From contig OX104132.1 in the NCBI GenBank assembly GCA_944470555.2, positions 20,593,755 to 20,657,754 on the forward strand: DNA of 64,000 nucleotides, written 5' to 3'. The stretch comes from Heterobilharzia americana (lineage: Eukaryota; Platyhelminthes; Trematoda; Strigeidida; Schistosomatidae). Shown here in pieces: positions 44,629 through 56,904 of the stretch. The position numbers were made by a program, and so were the translations under genes. The first letter of the stretch is position 1. Each line of letters starts with the position of its first letter. Below the pieces are notes generated by a model. That model was given only the letters and a program-made list of their open reading frames with translations. It was not told the origin of the DNA and made no database searches.

Positions 44629-44677
44629 GCACTGGAAAGCTGTTTCGTCCCACAAGTATAGGACTCCTCAGCAGTGC
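44629..44677 (-). ncRNA. Hammerhead ribozyme, family B (left arm), good core
   Basis: Minus strand: stem I GCACUG/CAGUGC (six perfect pairs), core CUGAGGA, stem II GUCCUAUACUUGUGGGAC (one U-G pair), GAAA, C17. One mismatch weakens the three-pair stem III. Confidence 0.8.
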
Positions 44678-45128
44678 GCACCCACGGCCCTGTTCCACTA
44701 GGGATCAAACCCGAGACCTTTGGGTCCCGCGGCCAGCACGTTACCATGGAGCTAGCCACTGGGTCACAATCCCATGCTCCATGTTTCCAACTTCTGTTTG
44801 CTCACGATATAGCTCAACCACCACCCAATGTCATCGATGAGTAACTGTCCTCACCACCATCTGGCTTTGCCCCCACCGGTCACGACTTCTCATTGGAACT
44901 TCGGGAATACTTCTCGAAGCTAGTCACCAATGAACACCAGTTGAATAGAATTTTGAGGGAGTTCTGGAGATGACATTGGGTGGTGGTTGAGCTATATCGT
45001 GGGGTAACAGAAGTTGGAAATATGGAGCATTGGATTGTGACTTAGTGGCTAGCTCAATGGTAACGTGTTGGCGATCGAAACCTGGAGGTTGCGGGTTCGA
45101 TAACCTGGCTGGGTGAGGTCATGGGTGC

Positions 45129-45177
45129 GCACTTCTGAGGAGCCCTAAACTAATGGGACGAAACAGCCGTCCAGTGC
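45129..45177 (+). ncRNA. Hammerhead ribozyme motif, family B (right arm)
   Basis: CUGAGGA core, stem II GCCCUAAACUAAUGGGAC (one mismatch), GAAA, C17, stem I GCACUU/CAGUGC with one mismatch beside the core. It may be weak. Confidence 0.7.
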
Positions 45178-45259
45178 TGCTAGGTTTCCTATGTTCCTCC
45201 AACTGATGTCAGTCTACAGTGAATAACAACTTCAAATCTTTCCAAATCCCCATAACTAC

Positions 45260-47285
45260 CTCGAAAATTGTCTACTTCTCTAGTTCATGAAGCTCTGGTG
45301 TCAGAGATCTTGGCTAAGTGGGGGTGTGACTCCCAACAGAAATCCTTCTAACACAATAGTTGGCCAGCTGAACCGTATACCATTTTGTGAATCATTCCAT
45401 GGAAATTATATTGACACAGAAATCTGTATCGACTCAGTATGCTACACATACTATAACATATAGTTGAGTGAATATCAATCGTAAACGTGCTTAAGGTGTT
45501 GACGATTCATATCAGATCTAATAATTGACAACATTCACTTCATCGAATGATATAAAGGTTGTTCAATTATCTCAAGTTCGTTATTTCTCAGTAATTCCTT
45601 TCATATTGTTTTGATCAATGAATACGTGTAGATAACACGCAAGTCAATCAGTGAAAAGTTGAATTTCTCGTCGTTATAATTGCGGATCCATTGAAAAATG
45701 GTCAAAAAAAGTTAATCCACCCCACTATCATAAAATCTTGTCTTCGTTTTAATCCATCTAAAGAAATGCGTGTATCTGTGTTAATTTGCGTTGGGGGGTG
45801 GGTATGTTATATGCATGAGTGTTCATTATGCTGAGGGATGATTTGAATACATGCTGTTTTCGTTGCTTGTCCATTTTCAATGTGTGTGTGTGTACCCATA
45901 TTACGAACTGATAAGTGGAATTGTTCCTCATCTCGGCTCCCCAAGGCATCATTTTAATTTTGTATGTTAATGATGCATAGACATACATCCACACACACAC
46001 ACACAAACATGTGCAGCGGAAAGATGCCATCAAGCAGTTTAACTATATTTCATGTTCGTTTAGGAGACACGAATCTACTACACACAGGAATACAACATTG
46101 CATTGTGCGCTTTTCGTTTTCCGGACACCGATACAAAATACTCGTCCCCACACCCCTCACCACCACCCCATACCACTAAATTTCCTTTCTAATCATTATA
46201 AACCCAACTACCATTCCTTCAAGTTAAGTAGATTGTTTACAATGCTTTTCATGAAATGATCGTCACTCACACACACACACACACACACACAGACATACAC
46301 ACGCTAATAAGGCCTCTTCATCGTTCATGTCTTAAAACGTTGGCCTTGTAGTTGAATGGTCAGAAAATTCCACTTCCCGTGAAACTTCTACTAATGAATA
46401 CCGTAGGGTATTTTTTTATGATTAGTTATACAATCATTACTTATAAAATGAAACACAAACGAAGCGGGGGAAGCTGTTGTCGTTGTTTTTATCTCCTCTT
46501 TCACTTGTAAAAAGATGATTCTGAATTTGTCTGTATGTCTTCCGTCATTCTTAAAAATTTTACTATATAAGCTTTACATACATCCAATTCAGAAAAAGAT
46601 AGACGGACAGACAGACAGATCGTTGTGTTGTGTGAATGGTGGTGGATGCACAATGCACGATAATCAACAATAAATTCATACATTATTTATTAGACAAAAG
46701 ATGTAGGGTGATCTTGGTAATAAACTTATTGGAATTGTAGTCTATGTGTTATACAGTGAATTAACGCACACACTAGGACAGCGAATATGTCACACATCAA
46801 TGCACACACAAAGTCAGAGAGTGTGCATGTGTGTGATTTAAATTACTCTGACAAAATAATATCAGATTATAAAGGCGATATGGATTAGGATTACTTTTTA
46901 CTCTATAAAAATTTATCAGTTCCACTCAAATGTCCGCTTAACAGTTTGATTATTGTCTGAGGATTACATCTCTATCCCCAGTAGAGAGGGTATAATAATG
47001 ATTAGAAGAAGTGGGAGAAGAGAGGAGTACAGGGACAGGAAAAGTGGGAAAGCAGGAGGAGGGGGATGGAGAGAGGAAAGTTTTGGTTTCTTCAATATTT
47101 CACCTAACTAACTAACTCTGTTGTGAATGATTCATCCATACACATATGTAGGGCGTATGTGTGAATGCCTATGACTTAAGATGACTTGAGAATTACTAGA
47201 ATATAGAAACTGTAGCAAACTGTTGCTGTTTCTAAGATAAATATTCTTGTGAGGGAGGTAAAAAAATCGCTGTGACTACAAAATT
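45260..47285. other. Repeat-poor AT-rich spacer with CA microsatellites
   Basis: (GT)n near 45880-45893, (CA)n near 45988-46005 and a longer (CA)n at 46266-46291. Short frames on both strands show no motif. Like 18.8-20.3 kb, this is a retroposon-free island. Confidence 0.4.
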
Positions 47286-47289
47286 GGAA

Positions 47290-47470
47290 GCTATATTGGT
47301 CTTGGTGAGTGGTAGAGGAATTCAAGATTCGTGTTTCGTCCTATTTGAGACTCGTCAACTGGATATAGCAGCACCCCAGTGCGGAGTGGTGTTGTTTCCA
47401 GTGGGGCTCGAACCCGGTGCCCTTCACTTATCCACTAAGCCAGTGGGGCACGATAGCCACCTCGTTGAAA
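47290..47470 (-). repeat. Family A retroposon (minus)
   Basis: Minus-strand tRNA-like region ('gggttcgagcccc' and 'ccactggcttagtggataag') followed by a hammerhead region at about 47310-47362. Stem II and GAAA are intact, but C3 is U ('cagttgacgag'), so it should not cleave. The 85-codon frame 47272-47529 is a shadow. Confidence 0.7.
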
Positions 47471-47474
47471 CTGT

Positions 47475-48185
47475 CTATTCTCTAAGCTTCTTTCTCCCAT
47501 CAAGGATGGATGTCAACCAAAGAATGTGAATCATTAGATTACAACCTCATCATCTTAGGGTGAATCTTTCAAGAGAGAACCGGTCTCAAACCAAATCGAA
47601 ACAACTTTCACTGATTCTCTACCTGATACACATCTATTCCTTGGACTGACTTAGAATCGATCACATTTCGACCGATGCAGTTGGGAAAAACTGTTGAAGG
47701 TCAATCGTGACTCTGACTGCAGCATTGGTTCATGTAGGTTGACATCTCTGAAGGGAACATCATTCCCCTGAAGGTTGTAGATTTGCCGTTGCAATAACTG
47801 ACAACAAACACGAGACAAAGCATCCCTTCTTGTGGCTTGTATTCAAGCAATTGACACTTAATCGCCTACACTTCACTAACACACACACACACACAAGATG
47901 GAAACAGACACGCTATTACTCCGGTAGTGAGATGTTTAATTCCACTTTTACTAGTTTGAGTAGTTAAAAACCACAGTCTTATCTGAAGCGTTTCACCAGT
48001 TAGATGATGATGTTGAGCTGATGACCTCTGCCTTAAACGAGAGAAATCTTCGTCCGGTATTCAGATCCCTCTATTCTGGCCGGCGAAATACTACAGATCA
48101 ACCTGAGCTGTTTCCAACTACTCAAGTATCTTTGATCATTATTTGTTGATACGCTTGTAATTCTCCGTTGTTTCACTGGATCGAA
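47475..48185. other. Spacer with CA tract
   Basis: (CA)n at about 47879-47895. No gene was recognised. Confidence 0.35.
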
Positions 48186-48189
48186 TTGT

Positions 48190-48370
48190 TCAACCTCTAT
48201 TGGTATATGGTCTCGTATGCGGATGCCTCGATATTGCCTGAATGTTAATTACTGTAATTTACTTGCTTGTGGTTAACAAAAGAATCGAGAATGCACGTTT
48301 CGTCCTATTCGGGACTCGTTAGCTGGATGTAATTTTACGTAGTGTGTGGTTTTGTCTCTTTCCTAGCCGC
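48190..48370 (-). repeat. Family A retroposon, ribozyme-and-tail part (minus)
   Basis: Family tail ('tatggtctcgtatgcggatg') and a minus hammerhead region at about 48285-48335 with intact GUCCCGAAUAGGAC and GAAA, but CUAACGAG (G5 changed to A), so it is inactive. Confidence 0.65.
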
Positions 48371-50145
48371 AACCAAGTAAATTACCATAATAGTACCTTT
48401 ATCTCATTTCTAACAACTTATGATCTCGACTGAATGATTCTCATTGACGACTGTGTTGATTTCAAAATTGGCGGGGAGTTGAAAAACTACTCAACTATGA
48501 GAAATGTTAACGTGAACTGGATAATTTTTAAATCATTTTGAAGTTGATCATCTGAATTCCTGTTATCCTGATCAATGTCTAAATGAAATTCCTTTTCTTG
48601 TGAATGCACCACTGTTAAGGGGACTACTGTGGACACAAAGGTAGACTTCTCAGTTTCTTATAGGTGACAGCATGAATACATTCAAAAATGCGTCATCTAT
48701 TTTACAAACCGGACAACATGTCATCCAGGAAGTACTTCACAAAGGTTTAGATGAATGGCTTTCTTCAATGTCTTGCTGTTTAGTGTATACTCCAGTGATG
48801 GATAGAGATCAGCATGAGAACCACTGAAAGCTAAGATGTACACTGTACAGCTGAATGAAGACAATACAGAAAGGCTCTCTCAACTAGATTACATAACGAA
48901 GAAAGTGATTGACTATCTAATGCGTAGCAAATTTGTGTGTAATATGTAGACGCAGAGAAGAACATCAATTCAAGTTGAAAGAATTCATCGCAGAATACAA
49001 ACAAGAAGTAGATTGGAAAAGGAATAATACCATAGTAAAGAGAAGTGTATGTCATCAACATTCTCCAACCATTGGTTCCTTCCATTCTGTAAGGTCTATA
49101 TCGCACTGTATGGATGAAATTGACAGAAGTGGACTTCATGAACTAGGAGTACATTTTGATTTGACGAAGCTGAGGATTCTGTCAAGCTAATTCTACTTTG
49201 GTTAACACTATACATTGTAGGTAGGCAGTCAGTCCTTCAGCATGGATAATATGCATCTAAGCCACCTTCATTGCTGAAGGCTTCCAACTTCATCGACTTG
49301 TACATTGATCATTTCATCATGGTTTACGGTGAGAAACTTCATATACTTATGAAGATAGATTGAATGACTTCATAGTACCTTTTTACTGATATAAATAATC
49401 CCATATCTAATGTATACCATGATCTATGGGAACAATAAAATATTGGGAGTGAAAATGAATGTCAACAGTGGTGACACTATATATGAATTAATTGAAGTTG
49501 GAAAATATTCCATACTGAAAAAATGTTGGATTCTGTGTAGAGTCTGTTGAGATATCACAGTCTAGAGTGAAACACAGGCATCAAATGATATTTGGTATTT
49601 AAAGATTCTGTGCAAGATATACGCATAGGGTTCATAACTGTGAAGGCTCACTGTTGTGTCGTTTTTAACAAATCAGCTGACATCATGGTAATGACAACAT
49701 CATCAGAATATATAAAAGTTTCAATGTATGTGTGTGTGTGTCGACGTTACTTAATCACATACTGGACAAATTATGAACAGTGTAGACAGACTTACAGCCC
49801 ATTTCACCTGCATATATTTGTATTGTGTTATAGCAACAATGGGAAGCAATAGTGATCATAAACGTGTTCTATAATTCATGTAAATACTTCATAAACGTGT
49901 GTTATACGCCGCATGTGTATATATGTATTCTAGATGGGCTCTGCGAATGTGTGTTGTGTATTATGTATGTGTTGTATGTCTACAGATCTATCTGTGTTAG
50001 TGATATGCTGTTTCAAGTATCAGGGGGACATGACTACCCAATCTACTAAGTAGTTGCCAAGGCTTTTCAACACAATTTCATGTTTCGATCAATGAGTAGG
50101 ACATAAATATTCCAGATATACGTGTACAACTTGGGCACTATGGGA
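48370..50145. other. AT-rich spacer
   Basis: Overlapping 102- and 85-codon frames at 48831-49190 have no recognisable motif. GT tract near 49728-49740. No gene is supported. Confidence 0.35.
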
Positions 50146-50415
50146 GAATGTAATTCCATTATTAGATTTGTTTTAGTTGATATACAACACAGTGATACAG
50201 TCTGATTTACTTGATGACGTTTCGATCATAAAATTATTGCCCATAATCATATCAATGAAATTACACTACTTTCAACTTCTAGTTTTCACGGTTCTGTTGC
50301 CTCATATATATCTCGGGTATAGCTGTTGGTTGATTCGATGAACAAAGATTTAGTAATCAATTCCCCCTCTCTCTCTCTCTCCACCTAATTATATTGGACT
50401 TGAATACAGTTGATT

Positions 50416-50770
50416 TTATCCCACCCACCCTATTGTGTGGTTGTGTATTGATGTATACATTGCAATAACCGAGTGTTTCTCTAAATTATTGATCTTATTT
50501 GGGTCTGTCATTCTATATTTAGGTAAATTGCTGTATTCGGCTATTCTAACTGACCCTGACCATCTAGTTTCATCTATGTACTTGACCTGATTCACAGTCA
50601 TTACATAGAATTTGATAGATCAGATTATTTTGCTCAATCGCTTCTATCGGATCCTCAAGCCAGCCAACAAAGCTTATCTCTGAATGAGTCTGTAGGTTTA
50701 AATACCACCTTAATTCCAGGTTTGTTGAGAATCCTACATATACTTTCTGACGAATTATTGTTATTATCAT
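50416..50770 (-). pseudogene. GIY-YIG endonuclease fragment of the Penelope-like element
   Basis: Two overlapping minus frames carry 'NNLIYQILCNDCES' (the usual I-Y-x-I-x-C-x-x-C lead-in) and 'VKYIDETRW' (Y-I-G-E-T-R with Gly changed to Asp). The one-base shift between them and the lost Gly indicate an inactive enzyme. In intact elements this domain nicks DNA for target-primed insertion. Confidence 0.7.
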
Positions 50771-53474
50771 TTGTCTCTTGGGTTCCTAATAAACATAGGG
50801 CTTCAGCAGCACGTCTCCAATGCACTCTGTTATCTGAAATCTTTTGAACCTGGCTCCGCGACAGCCCACAACCTCTCATTTCCTCTTCGCACGATCTCCT
50901 CCATGTCATCCTCACCTCGGACGCCCAACTCGTCGCTTCCATCTGGGTTCCACTCGATTGCCTGGCCTGACGCCTGATGTCCCCAGTCGGCCTTCTCAGT
51001 GTATGCCCAATCCATCTCAACTTCCTTCCACTGCATATTTGTTGGGTGATAGGTTCTTGGTTGGTTCGTTCCCAGAGCTCCTTGTTGCTTATTCTTTCCG
51101 GACATCTTATCTTCAGTAGCGAGCGTAGGCAGCTGTTGATGAATGTCTGAAGTTTGTTCGAGATCCCTTTCGTGACGCGCCAAGCCTCTAACCCATACAG
51201 AAGCACTGACTTGACGTTGGTGTTGAAAATTCAGATCTTGTTCATGCCTTATGCTGAGTGCAGAAGATCTCCACACTGGTTTCAGGCAAATAAACGTCTG
51301 TCTTGCTGTCTTTCCGATCCTGGCTGGCTTTGACATCTTCGTCTGTGCTTGTGCCGCCACCTGTAGTTGAAACAGTGCTGACTAGATAGGTGAAAGAGGT
51401 TACTTCGTTTGAGTTTCTCCCGTTGATGGTGATTGGAGTTTGTTGTTGTTGTTGATGGTGGTGGTGGTGCGGTATCTTCATCACTTCTGTCTTCTCTATA
51501 TTCACCTGAAGTCCCGTCTTAGCTGCCTCTTCTATCAACTTGTTAGTTGTTGCCTGTAGATCATCAAGTTTGTGTGACATCAGCACAAGTCATCATTGTC
51601 GAAATCCAAGTCTTCTAGGTTCTTTTCCCCTGTCCAGCCAGCGTATCCCCCCCTTCTCACAGCTCCCCACTGTTTGCTGCATGATCCAGTCCAGTCGACC
51701 ACAATCAGGAATATCATGGGGGATAGTAGGCAACCTTGTTTCACTCCTGTCTTCACTTCCACTCCTGAGGCATCACTGAGCTGAGCTTCCCATTATGAAT
51801 TACTTGGCTAGTATGTGGCATCTTCATATAGTTGTTGAGTGAGGCGGATAAAGGTTTACGGTACTCCGTAGTAATGAAGCAGTTTCCAAATTACTTCTCG
51901 ATCGACACTGTCAAAGGCCTTCTCAAAGTCGATGGAGTTGAGTGTAGAGTTGACTGCCATCCTCTACTCTGTTCTATGATGATGCGAAGCGTTGCAATTT
52001 GATCCTCACATGATTTGTGAGCCTACATGTTCGGGTCGTAGTTTTGAATCCAGTGCATCCTTTAGTCTCTCTCTGCTTTGGGTGGACAGGAGCGTGATTC
52101 CGCGCCAGTTCTTGCAAACACTGAGGTCTCCCTTCTTCGGGAGTTTGACAAGGTAGCCCACCTTCCAATCTGCAGGTACCTTCTCTTCCTTCCACACCTT
52201 CTGCATGACTGGTGTGGTGTGAGCATGTCTGCTGTTGTCTCTGCGTCTGTTCTCAGTGCTTCTGGCGGGATTCCATCTGGTCCTGCTGCTTTCCCACATT
52301 TCAGTAGCTTTCCGACGCTCAGGACTTCCATTTTCGTTGGAGGATTTATGTTCACTTGTAATTCAGCGGCTGCAGGTGGTATTTCTGGACGAAGTGCAGG
52401 TGGTGGTCGATTCAAGGCTTTGGATGTAGGTTCCTTGCACTAGCTAGTGAGTGGTGTGATCCTACATCTGCTCCCCTTCTTGATCTGATCTTGTGTCAAG
52501 TAGGCTGATTGCGTCTCCACTTTCTTCACATTCAGATAAAATCGATCTGGTTTTTAGTGTGTCCATCTGGTGAAATCCATGTCACTCGTTTTGTGGATAT
52601 CCTTGTGCTTGAACACACTGCCTGGCCTCCAATCACCAAATCGTTGAATGCACAGAATTCTGCAAACAATTCTCCATTCTCATTCATTTCACCTAGTGCC
52701 TCTCGACCCATGGTTAGTTCTCTCCCTGTGTTGTCCCCTCCCAGTTTGGCATTGATGTCGCCCATTAGAATTTTGATATCGCCAACTTGAGTGGGGTCTT
52801 GTCCAGTGTTGATTGAAGTTGTGTGTAGAATTCCTCCTTCTTCTCTTGCTCTGCATTCTTTGTAGGTGCATAGGGTAGCATTGTATGATTGTGACCTCCT
52901 TCCTTCCTTTTGAGCTGAACCTTGCTGTCATGATCCTGATGCTGGAGGAGATTGGTTCCCACTGCATCAGAGCCTTCGATGCTGTTGGGGACATCACGAT
53001 AGCCACTCCACAACTCAGTGTGCTGTGCTCGTGGTTGTCGTCTGGAGTAGATTACTGACTCCCCAGTTAAGAGTTTGAAGAGTCCACCTCCATTCTATCT
53101 GCTTTCTCAGATTCCAAGTACATCCATGCCATATCTCCTCATCGTTTTCGCAACCTGGATAGCCTTGCTAGGTTCATACATGGTGCAGACATTCCATGTC
53201 CCCACGTTTACTTTCGCTTTCATCTGGGGAGAGAAGACACATCTGCCAATTGGTTTCCTGAAGACAGGCTTTCACCAACTGGCGTCATTTCGCCCCTCCG
53301 ATTCCAGCGAGGAATAAGTTTGTTTTCATTTTTATATTTCGTTTGTGCTTTGAAGTTTGTTTAGCGGTTAGATTTGTTTTAAGGAGTAGGTTGCTACCTC
53401 TATGCCCAACCTTCCCTCTTTATTCGGGCTTAGGACCGGCTAGTAACTAGTGAACTAGTTAACCAGGCGAGGTT
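50751..53474 (-). mobile_element. Main non-LTR element, long copy inserted in the Penelope-like element (subfamily 1)
   Basis: Both ends are present: the 5' end 'aacctcgcctggttaactag' at 53474 and the TAA-type 3' tail near 50751-50770. A target-site duplication 'actttctga' lies at 50742-50750 and 53475-53483. The copy lacks about 590 bp between the endonuclease and the RT (equivalent to about 25892-26480 of the complete copy), and many frameshifts break the rest. Surviving pieces: 'ELTMGREALGEMNENGELF' (52532-52765), 'LLKCGKAAGPDGIPPEAL' (52062-52415), 'VKTGVKQGCLLSPMIF' (51580-51762) and 'TWRRSCEEEMRGCGLS' (50655-51206). It is non-coding. Confidence 0.92.
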
Positions 53475-53984
53475 ACTTTCTGATGTACCTTCCTTTATTA
53501 TGGTAACACAATGGTGGCTGTGAACTCCTTTCTACTTATGTTGTCGTTATTATTGATACTCGTGTTATTGCTATTATTTCGTTTACTTGTTGAGGTGCTT
53601 ACACTGACTAGTCACTTTTCTAGCTCTATCATTTAGACATTTGACTACATCTGCCTTAACACTGACATTGGATGAGATGACATGAAGTCTAGATACCTCT
53701 TGGAATGTGTCGGCTTTCTATAGACAGTAGTATCCGAACCAGCCACCTGCCTTTCTTTTAATCCAGCAGTTCAATAAAAGCGAATTATACTACGTGACAA
53801 GACTATAAAAATCAATTGTCGACTATTGTGTGATCACACTGATATGATAGTTTATGCTCGAGACACCATCAAGTAAATAATACTGTTTCACACTGCGTAT
53901 TGTAAATCTAATACGGAATTCCAGATATCATCTACTATCTATTGAACAAGCTTTCAATGCTAGTTGGATAGGAGCAAGTGGCAG

Positions 53985-54145
53985 GAAAGTGAGTTTGACC
54001 CAGGTTTCGTACTTTTCGGTACTCATCAGGAAGGCACGTCTGCAACCCTTATAGAATTAACTTCCCATCTGAGATTCAAACCGACATGAACCAATTTTTT
54101 TTGCATTCGAAGACGTTATTACTGAGCTATTTCATCTATAACTTA
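53985..54145 (-). repeat. Family D tRNA-like retroposon with intact hammerhead core
   Basis: Minus-strand tRNA-like part (box B 'tcggtttgaatctc', about 54081-54094) precedes the ribozyme core at 53997-54029. Shared flanks with 29215-29365 and 29490-29665 define the family. Confidence 0.6.
53990..54036 (-). ncRNA. Hammerhead ribozyme core, family D
   Basis: Minus strand: CUGAUGA, stem II GUACCGAAAAGUAC (four perfect pairs), GAAA, stem III ACC/GGU with a two-base loop, and C17 at 53997. All core residues are canonical. Stem I is weak in this copy (one or two pairs near the core), so self-cleavage is doubtful without other contacts. Confidence 0.65.
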
Positions 54146-54149
54146 CCTC

Positions 54150-54535
54150 CTCTAGAATTTTATTATGTATAATGAATGGTCAGTGGAGGATTGTAATGTT
54201 GTTTTGAGATGTGGATGCATTTCCATCGAAGAGTTAAAAGATTAGTAGACATTTAGATTATGTAATCATGGTAAAATAATTGTTGCTCAGGTGGCTGATG
54301 ATGGTGGTTCATAAAGAAGTGAAGTTAATAGTGGGGATGTCATCAAAGAACACTGAATCCCCATCAATTTACGTCATCGTAATAGTATAGTTACATAGAC
54401 AGGGATGATCGATTATTGACTAATGAACACCTTGGAGCTAGAAACAGGATGGATGGATTGATTAGAATTAGAGGAAGGAAGCAGAAGATGATTACTAGAA
54501 GCAGAAGACAGCTAGAAAACAAACAGATGTGACCT
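54150..54535. other. AT-rich spacer
   Basis: Nothing recognised. Confidence 0.3.
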
Positions 54536-54539
54536 GTGC

Positions 54540-54935
54540 AAAATGAATCCCACATTTTATGTGTACAGTGTGTAATTTATTGTCCTATTATGGGACTCCT
54601 CAGTATCAAGCACCCGAGACCCTCTTAACCCTAGGAATATATTACTGGATATCCGGAAGTTGTGATCTGTGAGATCAAGCAGTTGGAAGGGAAGCGAATA
54701 CCGTCTGAAGGCCTTGGTGGATAGTGACACCGTGTCGTAAACTGACAGAAGTAAGAAACTGTAAACCGCTGAACTCTGACCGAGTGGTTGAATGATTAAG
54801 ACTTTCACTGTCCATCCTTAGCGAGGTCGCGGTTGCGTACTGCTGGGGAGCCCCAGACTGCGATAAGACAGATGTCCAGTACTCCCAGGTATTCATTGGT
54901 TCTCCAACTGATGCCAGTCTTTCATGAATACTACC
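54540..54935. repeat. Family B retroposon, degraded
   Basis: The right half includes 'taaactgacagaagtaagaa' and a hammerhead region at about 54837-54885: core CUGGGGAG (A6 changed) and a broken GAAA. Stem I is GUACUG/CAGUAC, again a compensated pair relative to GCACUG/CAGUGC. The end 'gccagtctttcatgaatact' is family-typical. Confidence 0.6.
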
Positions 54936-54939
54936 AAAT

Positions 54940-55415
54940 AGATATATGGTGCCTGATGTATGATGAAAATCCGTGGACGGAATTGTATTGTTGACTGGAA
55001 GGGCTAGGAAAGCAGCAAGGTGTTTCTTGTGGACGACTGACATCCAATGCTGATGAAATACACTCAACCGCTACTTAAAAACCCCCCAAAAGGTAGTGTG
55101 TAACTCTAACCTGGAGTTGATGTCATTCAGCTTTTGTGGTTACTCACCTAGGTGGTTAAGACCACTCTTAGAAATCCACTTTTTATTGCCGATACCTTCC
55201 GTGATTATATACAGTTTGGTGTCAAACACTCTGATGTCCGTGACATCATTCAAGTCCCTTCTGATCACAGTCAAATGTGCTGACACACACACACACACAC
55301 ACAAGCATATGAAAAGATAAATCAGAAATGGAGACAGAGATTAAGAACTGTTCCTAACTTGGATAAAATTGATCTAAGCGATTGTTTTAGTTCGAGGTTA
55401 ATGCAGATTTTATTC
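54940..55415. other. Spacer with CA microsatellite
   Basis: (CA)n at about 55283-55303. No gene. Confidence 0.35.
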
Positions 55416-55419
55416 ATTT

Positions 55420-55560
55420 CAAGATAGTGCTCATCACAAATGGATGTCAGTGCGACGACCATTCAAAATCTAGAATCATTGGACGGCTGTTTCATCATAG
55501 TATGCTACTCTTCAGTAACACATACCCATGCCCCCCCCCCCCCCTCCAAGGATTAACGAT
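55420..55560 (-). repeat. Family B retroposon, single arm
   Basis: Head 'gctcatcacaaatggatgtc' and a minus hammerhead remnant at about 55465-55513 (CUGAAGAG, GAAA; stem II mostly unpaired), then a C-rich run. Confidence 0.5.
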
Positions 55561-55644
55561 CAGAAATAGTTATTCACACAACAGCCAGAATAATCCATGT
55601 GTAAACTAAGACATGATCAGCAGTTGGCTACATGAAATATCTGA

Positions 55645-55745
55645 CAGAATGATGGATAATGGGTAACAGTGAAACCCTAGACGGATGCTTATTTCCTCTT
55701 TAACGGAAATCATTAGCTGGATCCATTTTCCTTTCATTGAATCAT
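55645..55745 (-). repeat. Family A retroposon remnant
   Basis: 'tggataatgggtaacagtga' (outer end) and 'gaaatcattagctggatcc'. The core is lost. Confidence 0.45.
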
Positions 55746-55749
55746 ATTA

Positions 55750-56495
55750 TCCCTACTAGTTAGGAATCATTCAAGCTGATGTGTAGGTTTCAACAACCAA
55801 CCAGATGAAAGTGATCTAAACAACGGAAAGTCATTTCACTTGTCTATGGCCAGTCATCAGCACCACAGTTGGACATTTGAAAGACTATGTGAACCATTAA
55901 TAAATGGATATTATCTCAAGATAAAAAAGGTGTCTTCTTCATATGTCTTAGGGATACTTATAGTCACGGAAGTACCTCCCCCCTTTCTCTCAATCTTTCT
56001 TCAGCATTGATGTTGCTATGGCTGTCATGCCTCTTTTTGATTGATTAAGGCTTGATTTAGTCAATGCCTTCTCATTATGAGATGTGCTCAATACACGTGA
56101 GCATAGTAACAATCTTTAATGTTACAATAAACAACTTTGACTAACGAATTGATTAAAAGAGTTGAACATCAGTGAAATTCGAGCAGAAACAACAACACGC
56201 ATGCTAATAATAAATAAAACCATAAATGATCAATGTTCAATATTAAGACAAGTTTATCATCAAAACAAAGTAAACTGATTTTGACCACAAAGAGATCATC
56301 ATAAGTGGGAGGAAGAAGAACTTCGTTCATCATTTCTCAAAGATGGATTCAGTGATGAATTTGGACATTGCTAATTTGTTACCATGCCGTAAAATAAGTA
56401 GATAAGACGTTACGGTTGTTCAACGCATATTGAATATTTGAGTCAGCAAAGTAATCCAGTGAAGACAACCAGTATGCGTGATAACAAAGACCGTG
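55750..56495. other. AT-rich spacer
   Basis: Nothing recognised. Confidence 0.3.
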
Positions 56496-56499
56496 GAGG

Positions 56500-56800
56500 G
56501 TGAAGGGGAGTGGGTGGTCGAGGGCTTCCATTGGCTACTGATACCCGATAGAGAACAATTTGGAACTTGGGGGCACTGGACAACTGTTTTGTAACAGTTT
56601 TGGATCCTGTGAGTGATCCAGCCTGAGGCTGTTAAGTCTCATGGTGAGGACGTTACTAGCCAGCCACTGAGTGGGAATTCATTAATCCACATTTTCTAAC
56701 TTCTGTCAGTGTGTTAAGTAGTTTGACTGGCATTCAATGCCATTGGTGAGTATGAACTTCAGGAAAACCGTCTAGCAAGTATTGGATTGTTATTGTTGAC
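56500..56800. repeat. Family B retroposon, degraded left half
   Basis: 'gaacttgggggcactggaca', 'gtgggaattcattaatccac' and the spacer-like 'cattcaatgccattggtgag' follow the family order. The hammerhead region is scrambled. Confidence 0.45.
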
Positions 56801-56904
56801 ATCAACCCACGATATGAACACTTTTGAAGGTAGTTTGTTCCTCCCGAACCTTCAAAATGATTCATAGGACCGTGACGATGATCTATAATCGTTAAAGTGG
56901 AATC

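Larger units (their letters stand above)
44570..45260. repeat. Family B retroposon, complete fold-back pair
   Basis: The arms at 44573-44834 and 44970-45232 surround a 135-bp spacer (44835-44969), in the same orientation as 8528-8662. tRNA-like regions sit at about 44697-44765 (minus) and 45040-45105 (plus; 'tagctcaatggtaacgtg', 'cgggttcgataacc'). Hammerheads lie at both outer sides. The right tail ('tccaaatccccataactacc') extends to about 45260. The 78-codon frame 44604-44840 is a shadow. Confidence 0.87.
50150..53935 (-). mobile_element. Penelope-like element interrupted by a non-LTR insertion
   Basis: 50150-50741 and 53475-53935 are two parts of one Penelope-like relic. The first part has a terminal repeat (50150-50300), a (CT)n run (50367-50385) and GIY-YIG coding remnants; the second continues the same alignment to 33230-33330. 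A further terminal-repeat copy lies in the opposite orientation at 53815-53930, consistent with the inverted or partial terminal repeats described for Penelope-like elements. The insert is the element 50751-53474. Confidence 0.75.
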
